This document shows positions 33,670 through 46,310 of a DNA stretch of 64,000 nucleotides, one piece after another. Source of the DNA: Pseudofabraea citricarpa (Eukaryota > Ascomycota > Leotiomycetes > Helotiales > Dermateaceae). Position numbers and translations under genes: made by a program. The notes under the pieces were generated by a model, which saw only the letters and a program-made list of their open reading frames with translations, did not search any database and was not told where the DNA came from. How positions within the stretch are numbered: position 1 is the stretch's first letter; each line of letters starts with the position of its first letter. Location: the NCBI GenBank assembly GCA_029641185.1, contig JAPWGK010000005.1, positions 2,381,666 through 2,445,665 of the forward strand, written 5' to 3'.

Positions 33670-34402
33670 CCTAGGGGACAAGTCTGTCGGAGAAATCTAT
33701 AATTATAATTAGAATATATGCTTATGCGGTGCTTTGAACTGCAATAGCGGGAAAGAATTATGGAATGAAGGACATAGCCAGGAAACATGATATTAATGAA
33801 TATCTTTTGATAAACTATTGTTTAGCCTAATGATACAGCTATGCAACTTTACATGTCAAGCTGTGGATATCTTCGTCGAGCTTCAAATCTAGAGACTTCA
33901 CGAGAAAACTTATCTCATTTACTCTTACCCAGCAGATTGTTCGTCACCGAAGAACATGTGAGCTGTACCCTTGAGCCGCATCCAAGTCAAGTAAGTAAAC
34001 TTCGAGAAACCAGTTCTCAAGGCCCCCTTTTTTTTTTTTTTTTTTTTTTTTTTGATATTTTGAATTCACCAATCTACCGTGCAATATCAACTGAGAACGA
34101 TACAACATAAATGGGTCACTTACGTTCCAAGGATGAAATGTCATTTCTACTTTCATGCTCTGATTGGATTTTTGCTGAATTGTGTTCGTCTTTATAGTTG
34201 TCATACCCAATTTGATTGTACATCAGAGTAACATACTTTGGATATTTAGCATCAGACTGGAATGATCAAGAAATCTTGACATTAGGAACGTCATGCATGG
34301 ATGCCAGCTTATCTACTTGAGAATCATAAAGCATATAGAACACAGACGAGTATAACATGGTCTTCACCATTCATGAATTTCATGTTACGCTATGCAATAA
34401 AT
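33670..34402. other. Convergent spacer
   Basis: About 730 bp between the 3' ends of folylpolyglutamate synthase and gamma-adaptin. A T-rich homopolymer run lies at about 34028-34053. No gene supported. Confidence 0.4.
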
Positions 34403-37088
34403 CTATTTTGGTTCCGACCAGTCTACTTGATCCGTGATTTGTCCAGCTGAAGGGTGTGCATATGTGATCTTGAGCCGCAATCGCAATGGAGGCTATAAAA
34501 GTTAGCTTGAGGTCATGAACACACTTTTGGTTGACTTACCCCTTTACTTCCCGCTATCCTCATTGACTGAGTAGCTTCTGAACCCGGTCCTAATTCTGAA
34601 CTTGAAATTGCATTTAATTGTAATTTCTGGGTCTTCGGCACTGCAGCCTGCAAACCAACGTTGGAGAATGATTGGTGCATAGAACTGTTCTTGAATCGAG
34701 CCATCACCTGGATCATTCCTTCGGCGTTTCGTTGCAGTTGTAAGGTAACGTTGAGATCGTTTTTGTCGTAGCATGGATGTGTAGGAATGCTGACCGCTGC
34801 AGCTTGTGGGGGTGGAGATGACATGCCACCATAAGAAGCACTAGCGGGTGGGGGAGCAGCTTGTGACGGGCCGGAAGAATCGAATAGATCCATGATAGAA
34901 CTCATGTTAGACTGCTGTGGGGTTGGGGATGTTGCTTGGGGTGACGAGCTTCCACCAAGGATATCTGCAAGCAAATCTGCGTTGTTGGTATTATTTAGAG
35001 TGCCACTGATATCCGTTGCTGGCGAGTCTCCCATCAGGTCCAGCAAATCTTGGTCTGCGGCAGGTTTGATCTGTTTTGATTTTCGGTTGGCGGCCTTCGA
35101 TGGCTTCTTGGTGGCTTCACCCAAGACTCGTGATTCCTCTTTGATCTGCGGTGGAGGCATCTTTTCTAGAACACCCTTTCGGATGGAGTCATATGCAAAT
35201 AGATTGTTGTACTCGACAGATCGTTGTTGAACCTCAACATCAAGACTGATTGAGTTGCTGTGAAGAATCCTCCTGATTCTTTCGATCTGCGCAGGTTCTG
35301 AAAGACGCGTGGTGAGCTTCATCAGGGCTGTTGTGATGTATTGGGTGGCTGTCTGAGTAGCATAGCTACTGTTGAGGATGCTGGAAAATAAATCGATGAC
35401 TTCAGACTCTTTCACTTCCTGAACCAGCTCTTCTTCCTCGTACTGTCCACCTCGGAGTAATGCCTCACCAAATTCGCCAATGCACCAGGCACCAGCCAAG
35501 GTGAGACTTTCCTGTGTGATGTCCTTTTTCAAACTGATATAAAGCTTCTGAACTGCGTATGTCTGTAGTTCAGGTGTGGTGGCGATGAGTCTTATGAATG
35601 ATGATAAGATCTGCTCTTTGACGTAATTTCCAGCCAGAGAGAGGACTCGAAGCATAGTATCAACGTGCCATCGTTTGTTGGGTGAAAACCTGTCTGCTGC
35701 AACACCGATTTGAGAAGTCATCACTGGTTTGAATTCGTTGTCTGCAACTTCAAGGAAAGCAAGAAGTTCTCTTATGAGGACCCGAACATTTCCCTCGTTA
35801 ATCAGAGTAAAACTCAAATCAAGAGCCCTTCTCCGAATACTGATATCTGGATCTCTTAGGCACTCAAGAATGGTGTTTCGATGTCTTTGAACAGCATTTG
35901 GCTCAATGGCAACGACCTTGATCAGGGTGTTTAGTGCGACATATCGAATGTTGTTATCCCGGTTAGAAAGAAACTTCCCAAGGATATTGACACCAAGAAC
36001 TCGCAAGCCAGAATCTGCTTCGATGTCCAAGATAGTTAAAACAGCCTCGTACAGAATTGAATTTCCGACATTCTTCGAAGAATCGGTGTTGGTAGCCACT
36101 TGTGCCAAGATGTCGTTGATCTGCTCGCTTGTTTCTGGGTCCCCTCGTCCCAATACACGTAGAAGCTGCAGTATCTTGACCTGCAAAAAGGGATCGGTAA
36201 TTCCAGTCACGTCATGCTCGGGAGCATATCCTGAACTAGCCAATCCCTTCAGAGTTCTCACCAAACCACCGCTGAAAGGTCGGAATTTCTCAACAATACC
36301 CTCTTCGCCTCCTTCCAACTCATCTGCTTCACAAAGGCTTGTGACTAAGGTCAAGCCGCAAAGTAGGACGCCGTGATTTCTATCCGAGAGTAGTGTTGCT
36401 GCCTTTTCTAAGAAATGCTCTTGTAAATCGGGGACTTTTCTGCATATCCTCATGGCGCACAACGCAGCTTTTCGCCTGATGTATGGATTTGCCGTAGACA
36501 AGAGGGTTTCGATTTCGGGGAACAGATCTCTCGACATCTCGACCGATGCAATGTTTCCCAGGGTACACAATGCAAGTCCCACAATGTATTGATTCGAGTG
36601 ATTGAGATCGCTAAGGTTGATGTTAGTCGGATCCTTGCAAACACTCATGCAGCCAAACTGACTTCTTTAAGGAGTTTGTGACCAATGTCAAAACTTCCTG
36701 GTTCTCATCTAACAGCAACATTGTTCCCAGATAGCCCAATCTCTTGTCCGCGAATCGTGGAGAGGCCAGCAATTTGAGACATTCGATCTGGCCGAAATGA
36801 GTTCGCTCGCCAAGGGTAAAGAGGTATAGCAGTTTGGCGACATTATTACGTCTGCGTGGGCTTGTTAGCTGATGATATGAAGATATGGTAAGCTTGACCG
36901 TACCTGACATTTGAATCTCCGCTCTCCTCCCTAAAACTGGCTCTTATTGCAGCGCTCTCTTTCTGCACAACTGCACGCTCGTCGGCAATGGTCTTCGAAG
37001 CTCGCACATTGCGGATAAATTGTTTTACTGTACATTGTTAATTGTCGGCAGGGCATGGAGGGGTATGGACGCCCTTACAGGAACTCAT
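34403..37088 (-). CDS. APL4: AP-1 clathrin adaptor complex, gamma subunit
   Basis: Exons 37088-37079, 37027-36904, 36851-36663, 36610-34540 and 34492-34403 give 827 aa. The joins give [20 protein letters not shown], then [20 protein letters not shown] and [20 protein letters not shown], the nearly invariant start of gamma-adaptins. Residues 1 to about 560 are the HEAT-like adaptin N domain; a Ser/Pro/Ala hinge carries [10 protein letters not shown] and [10 protein letters not shown], typical of clathrin or accessory-protein contact sites. The last 120 residues are the gamma-ear domain, ending VDWSEPK. AP-1 sorts cargo between the trans-Golgi and endosomes. The final 30-codon exon would be missed without splicing. 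The gene shares a 517-bp divergent promoter with the sterol acyltransferase. Confidence 0.96.
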
Positions 37089-37605
37089 GTTGGCGAGTTG
37101 AGGTCAACGACTTCAGGGCCCGCACTGGGCCAGATAGCAGAACTTGGCCAACGCAGAGAGATTGGATAAGACCGTTTGGAGCAGCGGGGGCAGGCAGGTT
37201 TGGTGTAGGGTCTGGTGGTTGTCTGGAGCTGCGTGGATTTGGGAGTGAGAAGGCCACCAGGTCGCATTCCCATGTTCGCGTTCATGGATTCACATGAGGT
37301 GCGGCTGTAGCTGAGCAGCTGAGCAACCACCACGTGACCCAGACACCACACCTGCCGCTGTGGCTCTGGCTGTGGCTGTGCTTGTGTTGTCTGGTGCCGC
37401 CACATGGCTGATGGCTGATCCAACTGTGGGGAGCTGCGACTAGCTGCGCCACATCTGTCAGGGCCACGGCGCGTCATAAACTCAAAACAGGACAGGACAG
37501 GACAGGACACACTCAGTCAGTACTGAGCAGTTCCAGCTCCAGCCTTCTTCCTCCCAACACTGGGAACCACAACACCACCCACCTCATAATCTCACGTCTC
37601 TCACC
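37089..37605. promoter_or_regulatory. Divergent promoter, gamma-adaptin and sterol acyltransferase
   Basis: 517 bp between the two starts. Contains a CACGTG E-box at about 37331, a TGGCTC/TGGCTG repeat at 37361-37380 and an ACAGG pentamer repeat at about 37486-37507. E-box use by a bHLH sterol regulator is possible but only inferred. Confidence 0.4.
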
Positions 37606-39455
37606 ATGTCTACTTCGGCAGATTTGCTTGTGAATGGCAACGGCCATCATGACCACATCCTCCGGCCGCGCCCTGTAAAGCCGTTGAACCCTTCTGTTCA
37701 ACGTACTCTCAGTGAGGAAGGCTTCTCTGTGAATGGGAGCATCAAAGAATTCCCAGAGACCAGTACGGCGCAAACTAGGCATGTGAAGCTCTCATCAGTA
37801 CCAAATCCAGGAGGCTAATATGGATAATCTTAGTGGCCGTTCAACTCCCGTTCCACTAGATGCGCCGCCCTCGGTCCAGTCCATCTCCTCAGCACGCAAG
37901 CAGCTCAAGGCCGAGCAGCGACGCCGTATATTTCCTACAATCGATTATGCTTCAAGACTGTCCCATCTGGATCCCAATAGCGATTACCGAGATTTCCGCG
38001 GGTTTTATGTGCTGTTTTGGATAGCCTTGACCATTATGGCCATTACTACAATGTTGAGGAACATCAAGGATACCGGATATCCTATGCGGGTACAGATTTG
38101 GCAGTTGTTTACGGTCAAAGTTTGGGAGCTTGCCTTGGCAGATGCTCTTATGGTTGCTAGCACAGCTTTGAGTTTGCCTCTGCACAAGTTATTTCGAAGC
38201 AAGATTGGAAAGTCTCTTGGTTTACGTTGGGACACTGGTGGCATAGCAATACAGAGTATATATCAGACAGTGTGGTTGGCATTTTGGGTTTTGTATGGTC
38301 CCCTCTTATCTGGTTGGAGTACGCGCACTGACTCTATCAAGTGTCCCTTTCCATCGTGACTGGACATGGACTGCTCAAGTCTTTCTGACACTCCACACGC
38401 TTGTCCTTCTCATGAAGATGCACTCGTATTCCTTCTACAACGGTCACCTCAGTGAGACTGAGACCAGACTTCACGCTCTCGATAATCCCACTACAGCTTC
38501 GAAAGCACCCGCCTATCAATACCCAAGCGCTGGCCACACGCCTTCAATTTCCGAAGACCGAGAAAAGCGGGCGGCAGATGAACTTTCGAAATTGAGAGAA
38601 GATTTGGCTATTGAGTTGACATCACCTTTGGGATCCGTCACATATCCGAAAAACCTGAGTTACTCAAATTACGGAGACTTCTTACTGTGCCCGACTCTTT
38701 GCTATGAGCTGGAATACCCACGAACATCTGGCATAGTTTGGACTGAGTTGGGATATAAAGTTTTAGCTGTGTTTGGGGTCATATTCCTCCTGACAATCAC
38801 ATCGGAAGAGTTCATTCTTCCTGTTCTGACAGAATCTGCTATCAGGCTTGAGACCACGGCATCGTTTTCTGAAACCATGCTCATCCTTGCCGAGTCGATT
38901 TCGAACCTTCTTTTCCCCTTCATGGTCACATTCTTGCTAGTCTTCCTTGTCATTTTCGAATACGTTCTTGGAGCTTTTGCAGAGATCACATGTTTTGCTG
39001 TAAGTAGTCTTTCCCAGGGGAAGGTCTGATCTAACTTACTCTAGGACCGCCACTTTTACTCTGACTGGTGGAATTCGACTGACTGGCTTGAGTTCTCCCG
39101 CGAATGGAATATTCCAGTTCATCACTTCTTCCGAAGACATGTGTACTCAGCATCAAGACCACACATTGGACGTCCCATGGCGACTCTGATCACTTTCTTG
39201 ATTAGTGCTATTGGCCATGAAATCGTAATGGGTTGCATCACAAAGAAAGTCCGTGGATATGGCTTCTTAGCTCAAATGAGCCAGTTGCCAATAGTGATGC
39301 TACAGAGGACGAAATGGGTTAAAGGAAAGCCGGTCATGAACAACGTGTGTTTTTGGTGCTCTATGATTCTCGGATTAAGCATGGTGAGTCCGTAATTCGA
39401 TTTAACGATGACAAGCTAATTGCCATAGATGTGTTCCCTATACGTTCTCATTTAG
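37606..39455 (+). CDS. ARE2: Sterol O-acyltransferase (ARE1/ARE2 type)
   Basis: Supported exons end at 38292, then 38342-38999, 39045-39383 and 39429-39455. The last exon encodes only MCSLYVLI. The N-terminal junction is uncertain: the frame from 37606 stops at 37818 while the frame from 37820 continues. A donor at 37729 with an acceptor at 37810, or 37763 with 37859, would join them; starting at 37820 gives 498 aa. The enzyme is an ER membrane MBOAT acyltransferase that esterifies sterols with acyl-CoA for storage in lipid droplets. Hallmarks: repeated hydrophobic segments, HSYSFYNGHL, RHFYSDWWNSTDWLEFSREW, and the catalytic histidine in SAIGHEIVMG. A basic segment RKQLKAEQRRR precedes the first membrane span. 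The numeral in the symbol is by similarity only. Confidence 0.9.
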
Positions 39456-40591
39456 ATATCGTTCTTTTCCCATACCTCCCAATGATACCCAAAACCAATG
39501 CCTATTTCGTTACCCTGTACGAGTACCAGAAAAATCAAACTCCCCTGTATTATAGTATTATATTCATCCTATGAAGGAGTCAAGACATATAATTTCAAAT
39601 CTTGATTGTCCGTTGTCCGGATTCGAGCCCCACCAAAAAGTATCACCTACCTACCTACTTTAGGTACCTAGGTACTCAACTCAATTTGGGCTTCATCGGT
39701 TCGAGAATTTTCTAATTACAAATAGACAAGCTGTCTAGACAGTTGACTGTCTTAGCGGTGAAAAGTAGGGCTGACTCCTTCTAACCAAGGTACGTTGCAG
39801 CTTTCACGCCACGGACATTCTGGAGCCAGACTGATTGAATATTGTCGAAGGCCAAGATCCCACGTATCTACCATCATCTTGTACAGATAAGAAGAGACTT
39901 TGCGCATTCCAAGAACCTCGATACTAAGTATTGATGGCGCTTGGCAGACCCTGCGAATTGCCGAATAAGTAGGTAATATTACTCCCTGTCGAAGAAAGTG
40001 GAAAGGCGAAACGAGAATTCGCTTATCGCCCGCAGCAGTTGACGTCGAGTCTATGAAGCTTTTACTCCGTACTTTCAAGAGAATCGTTCTCCTTATCGCT
40101 CGGTTCGCCTTTCAATTTGAAGATGCTATCTTCGGTGTAGTGTATGCATGCTATCTTCGATAATATGGCACAGCTTGGAGTCTGAATCGCACAAATCCCG
40201 ATGTCTTTGATAAGGCAATTCCAGGCTGACTCCCATGGTCATGGTCCCAATTGGGAGAGGTACATCCGCTGGGAACCGAGGATTGCATCAAATTCGTCGC
40301 CTAGCTATCTCCTCATTAATTATTAATTATTTCATTGGTCAAGCTACCTAATCTATCTCCCATCAGTTCAAATGACTTGGATACCATTGGATGAGTGAGC
40401 GCGGCTATGGTATGAGCGGTTTACCCAACCTTCTGGGTTCTACCCCAGCTTGCGATAAGAAAGACATCTTCGATCGAAAGCTAACTGATACGAGAGCTCT
40501 ATTGTCAAAGCATTTATAAGTCCACTTGTCGCACATGTGAAAGCACGTTAACCTCAATCTCTGTCTATTGATTCATATTTGGTAGCAGGAC
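39456..40591. other. Spacer upstream of the siderophore transporter
   Basis: About 1.1 kb without a convincing gene. A 108-codon frame on the minus strand (39752-40078) has no domain I recognise. The right part is the promoter of the transporter and holds three HGATAR sites. Confidence 0.4.
40158..40458 (+). promoter_or_regulatory. Three GATA-factor (HGATAR) sites
   Basis: CGATAA at 40158, TGATAA at 40208 and CGATAA at 40453 lie 130-435 bp before the start of a siderophore-type transporter. Iron-responsive GATA repressors (SreA/SRE/Urbs1 family) bind ATCWGATAA-like sites in such promoters. The full extended site is not present, so the link is a weak inference; short GATA words are common by chance. 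Confidence 0.25.
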
Positions 40592-42709
40592 ATGGCAGTT
40601 TTTCACACCATGAAGTCGCATTTTCAGGGCCATGCCTCTCCAACTGTGACCGAAGGTATCCAACCTACGCAACCGACAATCAATACACTTTCATGCTCTT
40701 CTGGAGAAAAGACAGAACACGACGTGCAGAACCTCACAATGGATGCTGATATTGAACACCAGAAACCTGCTGCTGTGGCGGAGGTACACCTCGGCGAAGA
40801 AGGCGCTCAACGAATTGAACTTATGCAAGAAGTGTGGGGTAAGCACGGGAAGAAGTTGATATTCGTTGGGTGAGCAAACACTGAGTTTTGACTTATACAT
40901 TTTCTAATCAGTATGATATCAATTCAGATTAGGACTTTGTATGCTTGTATAGTAAGTTGCCCAAAACCTGATTCCTACTTACCCCTTTACTAACATTGAT
41001 AGTGAACTGGACAATACCACATATAACACCTATTTCACCTACGCCCTTTCCGATTTCCACAAGACGGCTTCGTCCGCCACTTTAGCAGTTGCTTGTGATC
41101 TCACATTCTCTCTGATGAAACCAATCTGGGCAAAGATGTCAGATATTTTTGGTCGTGGAGAAATGTATCCAGCTTCTACCGTCCTTGTTATTATTGGTTT
41201 TGTCACTGCTGCAAGTGCTAACGGATTCACGGCTTTTGCTGTCGGTACTGTTATTCGTACCATGGGAATCACGGCTGTCAATTCAATGAACACCATTGTC
41301 ATTGCAGACTTAACTAGTACTCGACAAAGAGGCTTCGGCGTCAACTTTCAGTTCTTTCCATACTTGATCCTACCTTGGGTTTCCGCATATATCGTCAGCG
41401 CCGTGGTATCCCCCGGAGGAATTGGCTGGGCCTGGGGTATTGGTATAACTTCTATAATCTACCCGTTTGGAATCTTTCTCATCATGTTCTTGCTCCTCAA
41501 ATTCCAACGCCGCGCAAAGAAATTGGAGAAAGCCCTCGTGGCCAAACCCAAGTTCACTCCATACGAAGTCTGTTCCAACCTTGACTTAGGTGGTCTAAGC
41601 ATACTCATCACATCCCTTGCCTTCATCTTGCTGCCTATATCTCTGGCAAGTCTCCAACCCCATGGATACCGAACTCCTTGGGTCATCGCTTTGATGATTA
41701 TTGGAGGTTTTATGCTCATTGGTCTACCATATTACGAAGAGAAGTTCGCCGCTCATCCATTCTTCCCATTGCGCTATCTCAAACATCGTACGATCAGCCT
41801 TGCCTTTTTACTTTACTTCACCGACTACATGGCGGCAGCTGCAAGTCATGGCTTCTTGTATAACTGGGCTCTCATTGCACAAGGTTTCACCATTGTACAG
41901 GCGACAAACCTCAGCTTCATCAATAGCGTTATGATTTTTTTCACCGGCATGGTATTCGGCCTTATCATGTGGAAAACTCGTACATACAAATGGTGGATTA
42001 TGATTGGATGTGTCATTCGATTGATTGGTTATGCTGTCATGTTCCGAATCCGAACAGCTAATCCTTCAATGGCAGAGCTTTTTATTGTACAACTTATACA
42101 AGGTATTGGAGACGGTATAGTACAAACAGGTGGTTATGTTGCAGCCACGGTCAATGTCCCTCACAAAGAAACTGCTCAGATGGCAGCTTTGATTGTCATG
42201 GTTGGAACGTTGGGTAGCAGTGTTGGTGGCGCCATCAGTGGTGCAATCTACACCGGTACCTTTAGGGAAGAATTGGCAAAACGACTTGGAGAGCGTTCAA
42301 CACCAGAGCTTGTTGAAGCACTATTCAATTCGATAAATGTCATGGTTCCTGATTGGGGAACTCCTGAAAGAATAGCTATTAATACTGCTGTAAGTATGGA
42401 AGTCACCTAATTGTCACAATGCTGATCCAGCTCCACAGTATAATCATGTCACATCTTACTTTTTTATTGCTGCCATGGTTATTGTTGCACCTGGTTTCAT
42501 AATAGTCTGGTTCTTGCCAAATCAAAAACTGACGTAAGTTCTCCTGCTCCAAAGCCTTTTAAGCAGTTTATTGACTATCGTTTAGTGATAGCCAAAATCT
42601 TATTGAAGATCATGGGATGCTCGGGGAACATCAACACATTCTTGAAAAAGCAGCTGCTCCTGCTACGTTAGAGCCAGAAACCACTCCGAAATCGAAGGAG
42701 GTCAGTTGA
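40592..42709 (+). CDS. Siderophore iron transporter-like MFS protein
   Basis: Exons 40592-40869, 40928-40951 (24 nt), 41003-42389, 42439-42533 and 42586-42709 encode 635 aa. The join gives FVGLGLCMLVYELDNTTYNTYFTYALSDF; VYELDNTTYNTY-like text at the first membrane helix is characteristic of fungal siderophore-iron transporters (Sit1/MirB type), which import ferric siderophores with protons. Long N-terminal and C-terminal tails are cytoplasmic. Many hydrophobic helices follow, including the MFS loop around KMSDIFGRGEMYP and a late GDGIVQTGGYVA segment. Substrate cannot be read from sequence. There is no siderophore synthetase in the window, so uptake of foreign siderophores or a distant locus is likely. 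It converges on the PLP-enzyme gene, 252 bp between stops. Confidence 0.87.
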
Positions 42710-42961
42710 GTTGATTCTTAAGCAAAATGCTGTCAAGACGTTGGCCTGGAAATTAGGAGCCCATAGAGATAACATATTTGAACTTCCAAACGCTTCAAAA
42801 ATTAAATGACTTGATAATTATGGATTGAAACATGCCAGTTGCTGCGGTCAATCTCAGAAACACTGCTATAACTGTATCAAACTAGCCGCAAGCAATTTAG
42901 AGCCATACTGGTTCAGCATGTAAGTAAGAGCATAATAAGACATCTCATCACCATATTGTCA

Positions 42962-44636
42962 TTAACTTTTCTTGTTCCAGGCCGCATCCGCTGCTATTAC
43001 TGCGATCTTGAATTCCTCCAAAAGCACTGCCTCGTCCTCAAGCCCTACAGCAACCCGAATTTGTGTATCCCTGAGGTTGTATTTTCCTGCCCATTCAAGT
43101 TCTTTCCCGTAAACCCCTTTTGCATATGGAAATGCTAGAGTCAAGTGAGCTCCCAAATGAGGTCCTTTATGTACGTTAAGATTTTCATAGAACTCAATTG
43201 TCGCTTCTGCATTCTTGAATTCGACACTCAGAAGACAGCCGTGGCCTGGAGTGAAGTCTGCTGTAGCAGGTCGCATGTAAGCTTGGTAGTTCTGATTTGA
43301 TGATGGCGAGATATTTGGATAAAAGACTGTTGCAATGCTGCTTTTAGGCCTCAATGCTTCGCTTTGTAGATATTTGACCAAGCTGGCAGCGTTATTATTG
43401 AGAATTTTCGAGCGAGCTAAGTAATCTCTGCTATTGCTTTCAAGAACTTGTGCGTCACTGACATAATAGTCATTCTTATAGTATTTGCGGAACAAGTCAG
43501 AAAGCTGTGAGTACTTGGAAGATGATGGATTGAGAACGGCACCGCCAGCCATAACATCAGCGTAACCACTGAAGGATTTAGTTAAAGAAGTAACAACGAT
43601 ATCTGCAGCTCCGAGTAGATCCACATTGCACACACTGCTAATTGTGTCGTCAATGATAAGCACAAAAGAGTACTTGTCGGCAAGCTCTCGCAGTCGGTTC
43701 AGATCTGGAGTGTATAGGAGAGGATTTGAAGGGAATTCGGCCCACACAGCCTGGATACTTCTGCCAGCAGTATACTCAATATCCAAATACTGCTCAAGTT
43801 CATTTAATTCTTGGCTAGCCCCGAGACCGAAAAATCTACACCCAGGTCCAAAATCTTCAAAAACCCGGATTGTTGATGAAAATGCGAAGCCAAATAGAAC
43901 AGTCTGTCTGGCATGCTTATTTAGGAGATACTTGTGTACGGAGTAGATTGCTGCCATGCCAGTTGGAAAGAGGAAGACATCGTTGGGCGACACCTTCGCT
44001 GTTCGAGAGCTGATAGGAGCACGCTCAAACATATCAGCTAACCTCTCACAAACCTTTCGATGTGCCTCAGAAGCTATAGTCTCAGGCAAACTCTCATCCT
44101 CGTGTGCCTCGTGTAAATCTTCGATACGCTGGAGATTACTTTCAGCTAACCGAGAAGAAATACCAACTCCGGCATTCATCCAGAAGGGCTGGAACACAGA
44201 AAGTTTATCGCTTGGAAAGAAGATGGCATGTAATAGCGTGTTTGCTCGGAACCTCCGAATTGAAACCTCGTCTTGAGGAACCATGTGCTCGCCGCGCTGC
44301 ACAGAGGTTCCATAAGCTCGACATTCAGCTGCAGAATCTGGCGAGGAGAAGAGTAGACATCCTTGGCCAGTTGTATGGGAACATTCAAGAATTCTCTTAG
44401 AAAGCTGTTCCAAAGGTTAGATATAAGCCCTGAGCCTTTGAATCCGAAACCCAAACCTCTTTTATATCTTTGTGTAGAATCACACGTGGGTACATGTTGT
44501 TGAACGAGTTCATGAGTACAGGATCGCGCTGAGCAAATAGGACTATCGTATCCCACCCTGGCATGTGAACGGTGACTGAATGTCTGGGGGCTGGAGGGAT
44601 TGCATAGCCATGAGCTGTCCGGATTTTCGATGACAT
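42962..44636 (-). CDS. Cystathionine gamma-synthase-like PLP enzyme
   Basis: Exons 44636-44457 and 44404-42962 encode 540 aa (544 if the ATG at 44648 is used). The 52-nt intron removal gives HKDIKELSKRILECS. The Cys/Met-metabolism PLP domain carries the pyridoxal-binding lysine in SLTKSFSGYADVMAGG (about K336), with the aspartate pair IIDDT (about 312-313) that holds the cofactor ring nitrogen. The N-terminal third (GYAIPPAPRHSVTVHMPGW) is typical of long fungal cystathionine gamma-synthases, which join cysteine with an activated homoserine on the way to methionine. It could be a specialised paralog, because such genes are often expanded in fungi. The protein ends AAWNKKS, no break seen. Confidence 0.85.
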
Positions 44637-44756
44637 CTTGAACAGCAATGATTTGATTTAACAAAGTAAGAGCATCGCAAAACGTGGAGTGGAACAGATG
44701 TGGAGATACAGGTCCTTATATCGGATTGGAGAGGGCCGGTTTCCCAGTCACCTCTA

Positions 44757-46093
44757 CTAAGTATTAGCTATTCCGAAAATCACCCGAATTTGAATATATA
44801 ACCTCTATGTTACTTTTCTTATTCCTATAAGTAAATCTCTATAGAATTCTATAGTAAATAGCTTAAAAGAATCAGAAAAAGTACCAGATTTTTATCCTAA
44901 ATATATGAATCTATATAATTCCTTAATATTTTATATACTACCCTTTTATAGCTAGAACTACCTTTACTCTTCGTAGTATACTCTCTATTAAGTTATTAAT
45001 AAAACTCTAGAGAATAAAGTTCCACGTAACCTGTAAAGCTTCCTCTATAATCTTTCGATCCTCTTCTAAAGTTCCCTTATAGTTACGGAGTTCTAGAAAT
45101 ATATCGTAAAGCCTCTTTTTTAGTTCCTACTAGAGGTTTTTAATAGGATTCAGATTAGGAGAATAAGGAGGCTAATTACTAACTAGAATACCTATATCCC
45201 TAAACTATCTAGCTACCTTTTTAGTATTATAGATAGGGGCGTTATCTTATATAAATATACGCCCTAGTTCTTATATTCGAGGGATCTGATCCTCTAAAAT
45301 CTTAAGATATAAGTTCGCTAAATACCCAAACTTCTTAGATTCAAAATCCCGATCTATTATATATAAATCTGACTTCCTATTATACCAAATATATACCTAG
45401 ATTATAACCTTTAAGTTTTTTCTAGTTCTATATATCTGAACCTTATCTGGATCCTATTTCTAGGCCGGGGTTCCCTATGCTTACTCCTATTATTTTCCTT
45501 TGCCTTTCTTATAGGAATACTTGTTAGAAAATATATATTTAATCTAGTCCTAGATAGTCTAGTTCTTTTTTGGCTCGTACTAAGCAAATCTCCTATCTGC
45601 TACCTTCTATATAAGCTCTAGGTAGCGTTTATAACGTTATTTGCGGATATAATATTTGTTAAGAAGTTAGCGTATCTATATATTCCTTATATTCGTACTA
45701 TAAGCTTCGCGGACCTCTACGTACGTATCCTTTAGATATTTCCGTATATAAGATAGGATAGATCGAAGAGTACGTTCTAAATATAGTTTTAGCCTGCCGG
45801 TTTGAGGGAGAGAGGCTCTATTCGTACGAAGAATTTAAAGGGCAAGAGTACCCCGAATAACCCCGCGGCTATACTTAAAGACTTATTCGATTCGTGCTAG
45901 ATTTATATCTAGAGTTTCGGCCGCTTCGATCCTTCCTCGATCGTATAATAATAATTCAGGACCCCTAGTCCTGTTTCTAGAAATTAGAGTAAAGGGAACA
46001 CGTTAGCGTTATATTTTGATTAATAGTAAACTAGGTAGGAGGGAGTATTCGACGCGACTTTTCGTATTTTATAGGTTTTCGGCTAATACTTAG
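44757..46093 (-). mobile_element. Dead Tc1/mariner-type element with RIP-like decay
   Basis: About 1.34 kb, the normal size for this superfamily. Matching inverted ends CTAAGTATTAGC (44757) and its reverse complement (46082-46093), both followed inward by CCGAAAA. On the minus strand the DDE transposase is still legible: DNAPIYNTKKVA (about 45198-45233) and PPYSPNLNPIKNL (about 45132-45170), but tryptophans have become TAG, Asp has become Asn and Glu has become Lys, all explained by G-to-A changes, with further stops throughout. The DNA is very AT-rich. This is the pattern of repeat-induced point mutation. A clean TA target duplication is not certain. Confidence 0.85.
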
Positions 46094-46310
46094 CGTATAG
46101 TACTATAGTTGGCGTGGCGTAAACCTCCGAATTCAGCTGTAAATATTGCCGAAAGGTTGCATAAAGATAGCTTGAGGCTGAAATTCTAAAGCAAGAGTTA
46201 GCCACTCACTCGCTAGCATTTAGGTTCAATTTTTCTTTTAGGACTGGATTTTGATATGGGTTTAGTACCTTAAAATATTATCGGATAAACCCATAGTATT
46301 TGATTTTCTC

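Noticed and set aside
39600..39660. tRNA suggested by a GGCTCGAATCC-like box on the minus strand
   Set aside because: The five-base T-stem does not pair and no acceptor stem or A box is found.
39752..40078. 108-codon minus-strand gene
   Set aside because: No domain, no splice partners, and it lies in the promoter region of the transporter; kept only as a note.
40592..44636. Siderophore biosynthetic cluster
   Set aside because: Only a transporter is present; the adjacent PLP enzyme is of the cystathionine gamma-synthase type, with no synthetase or ornithine hydroxylase.
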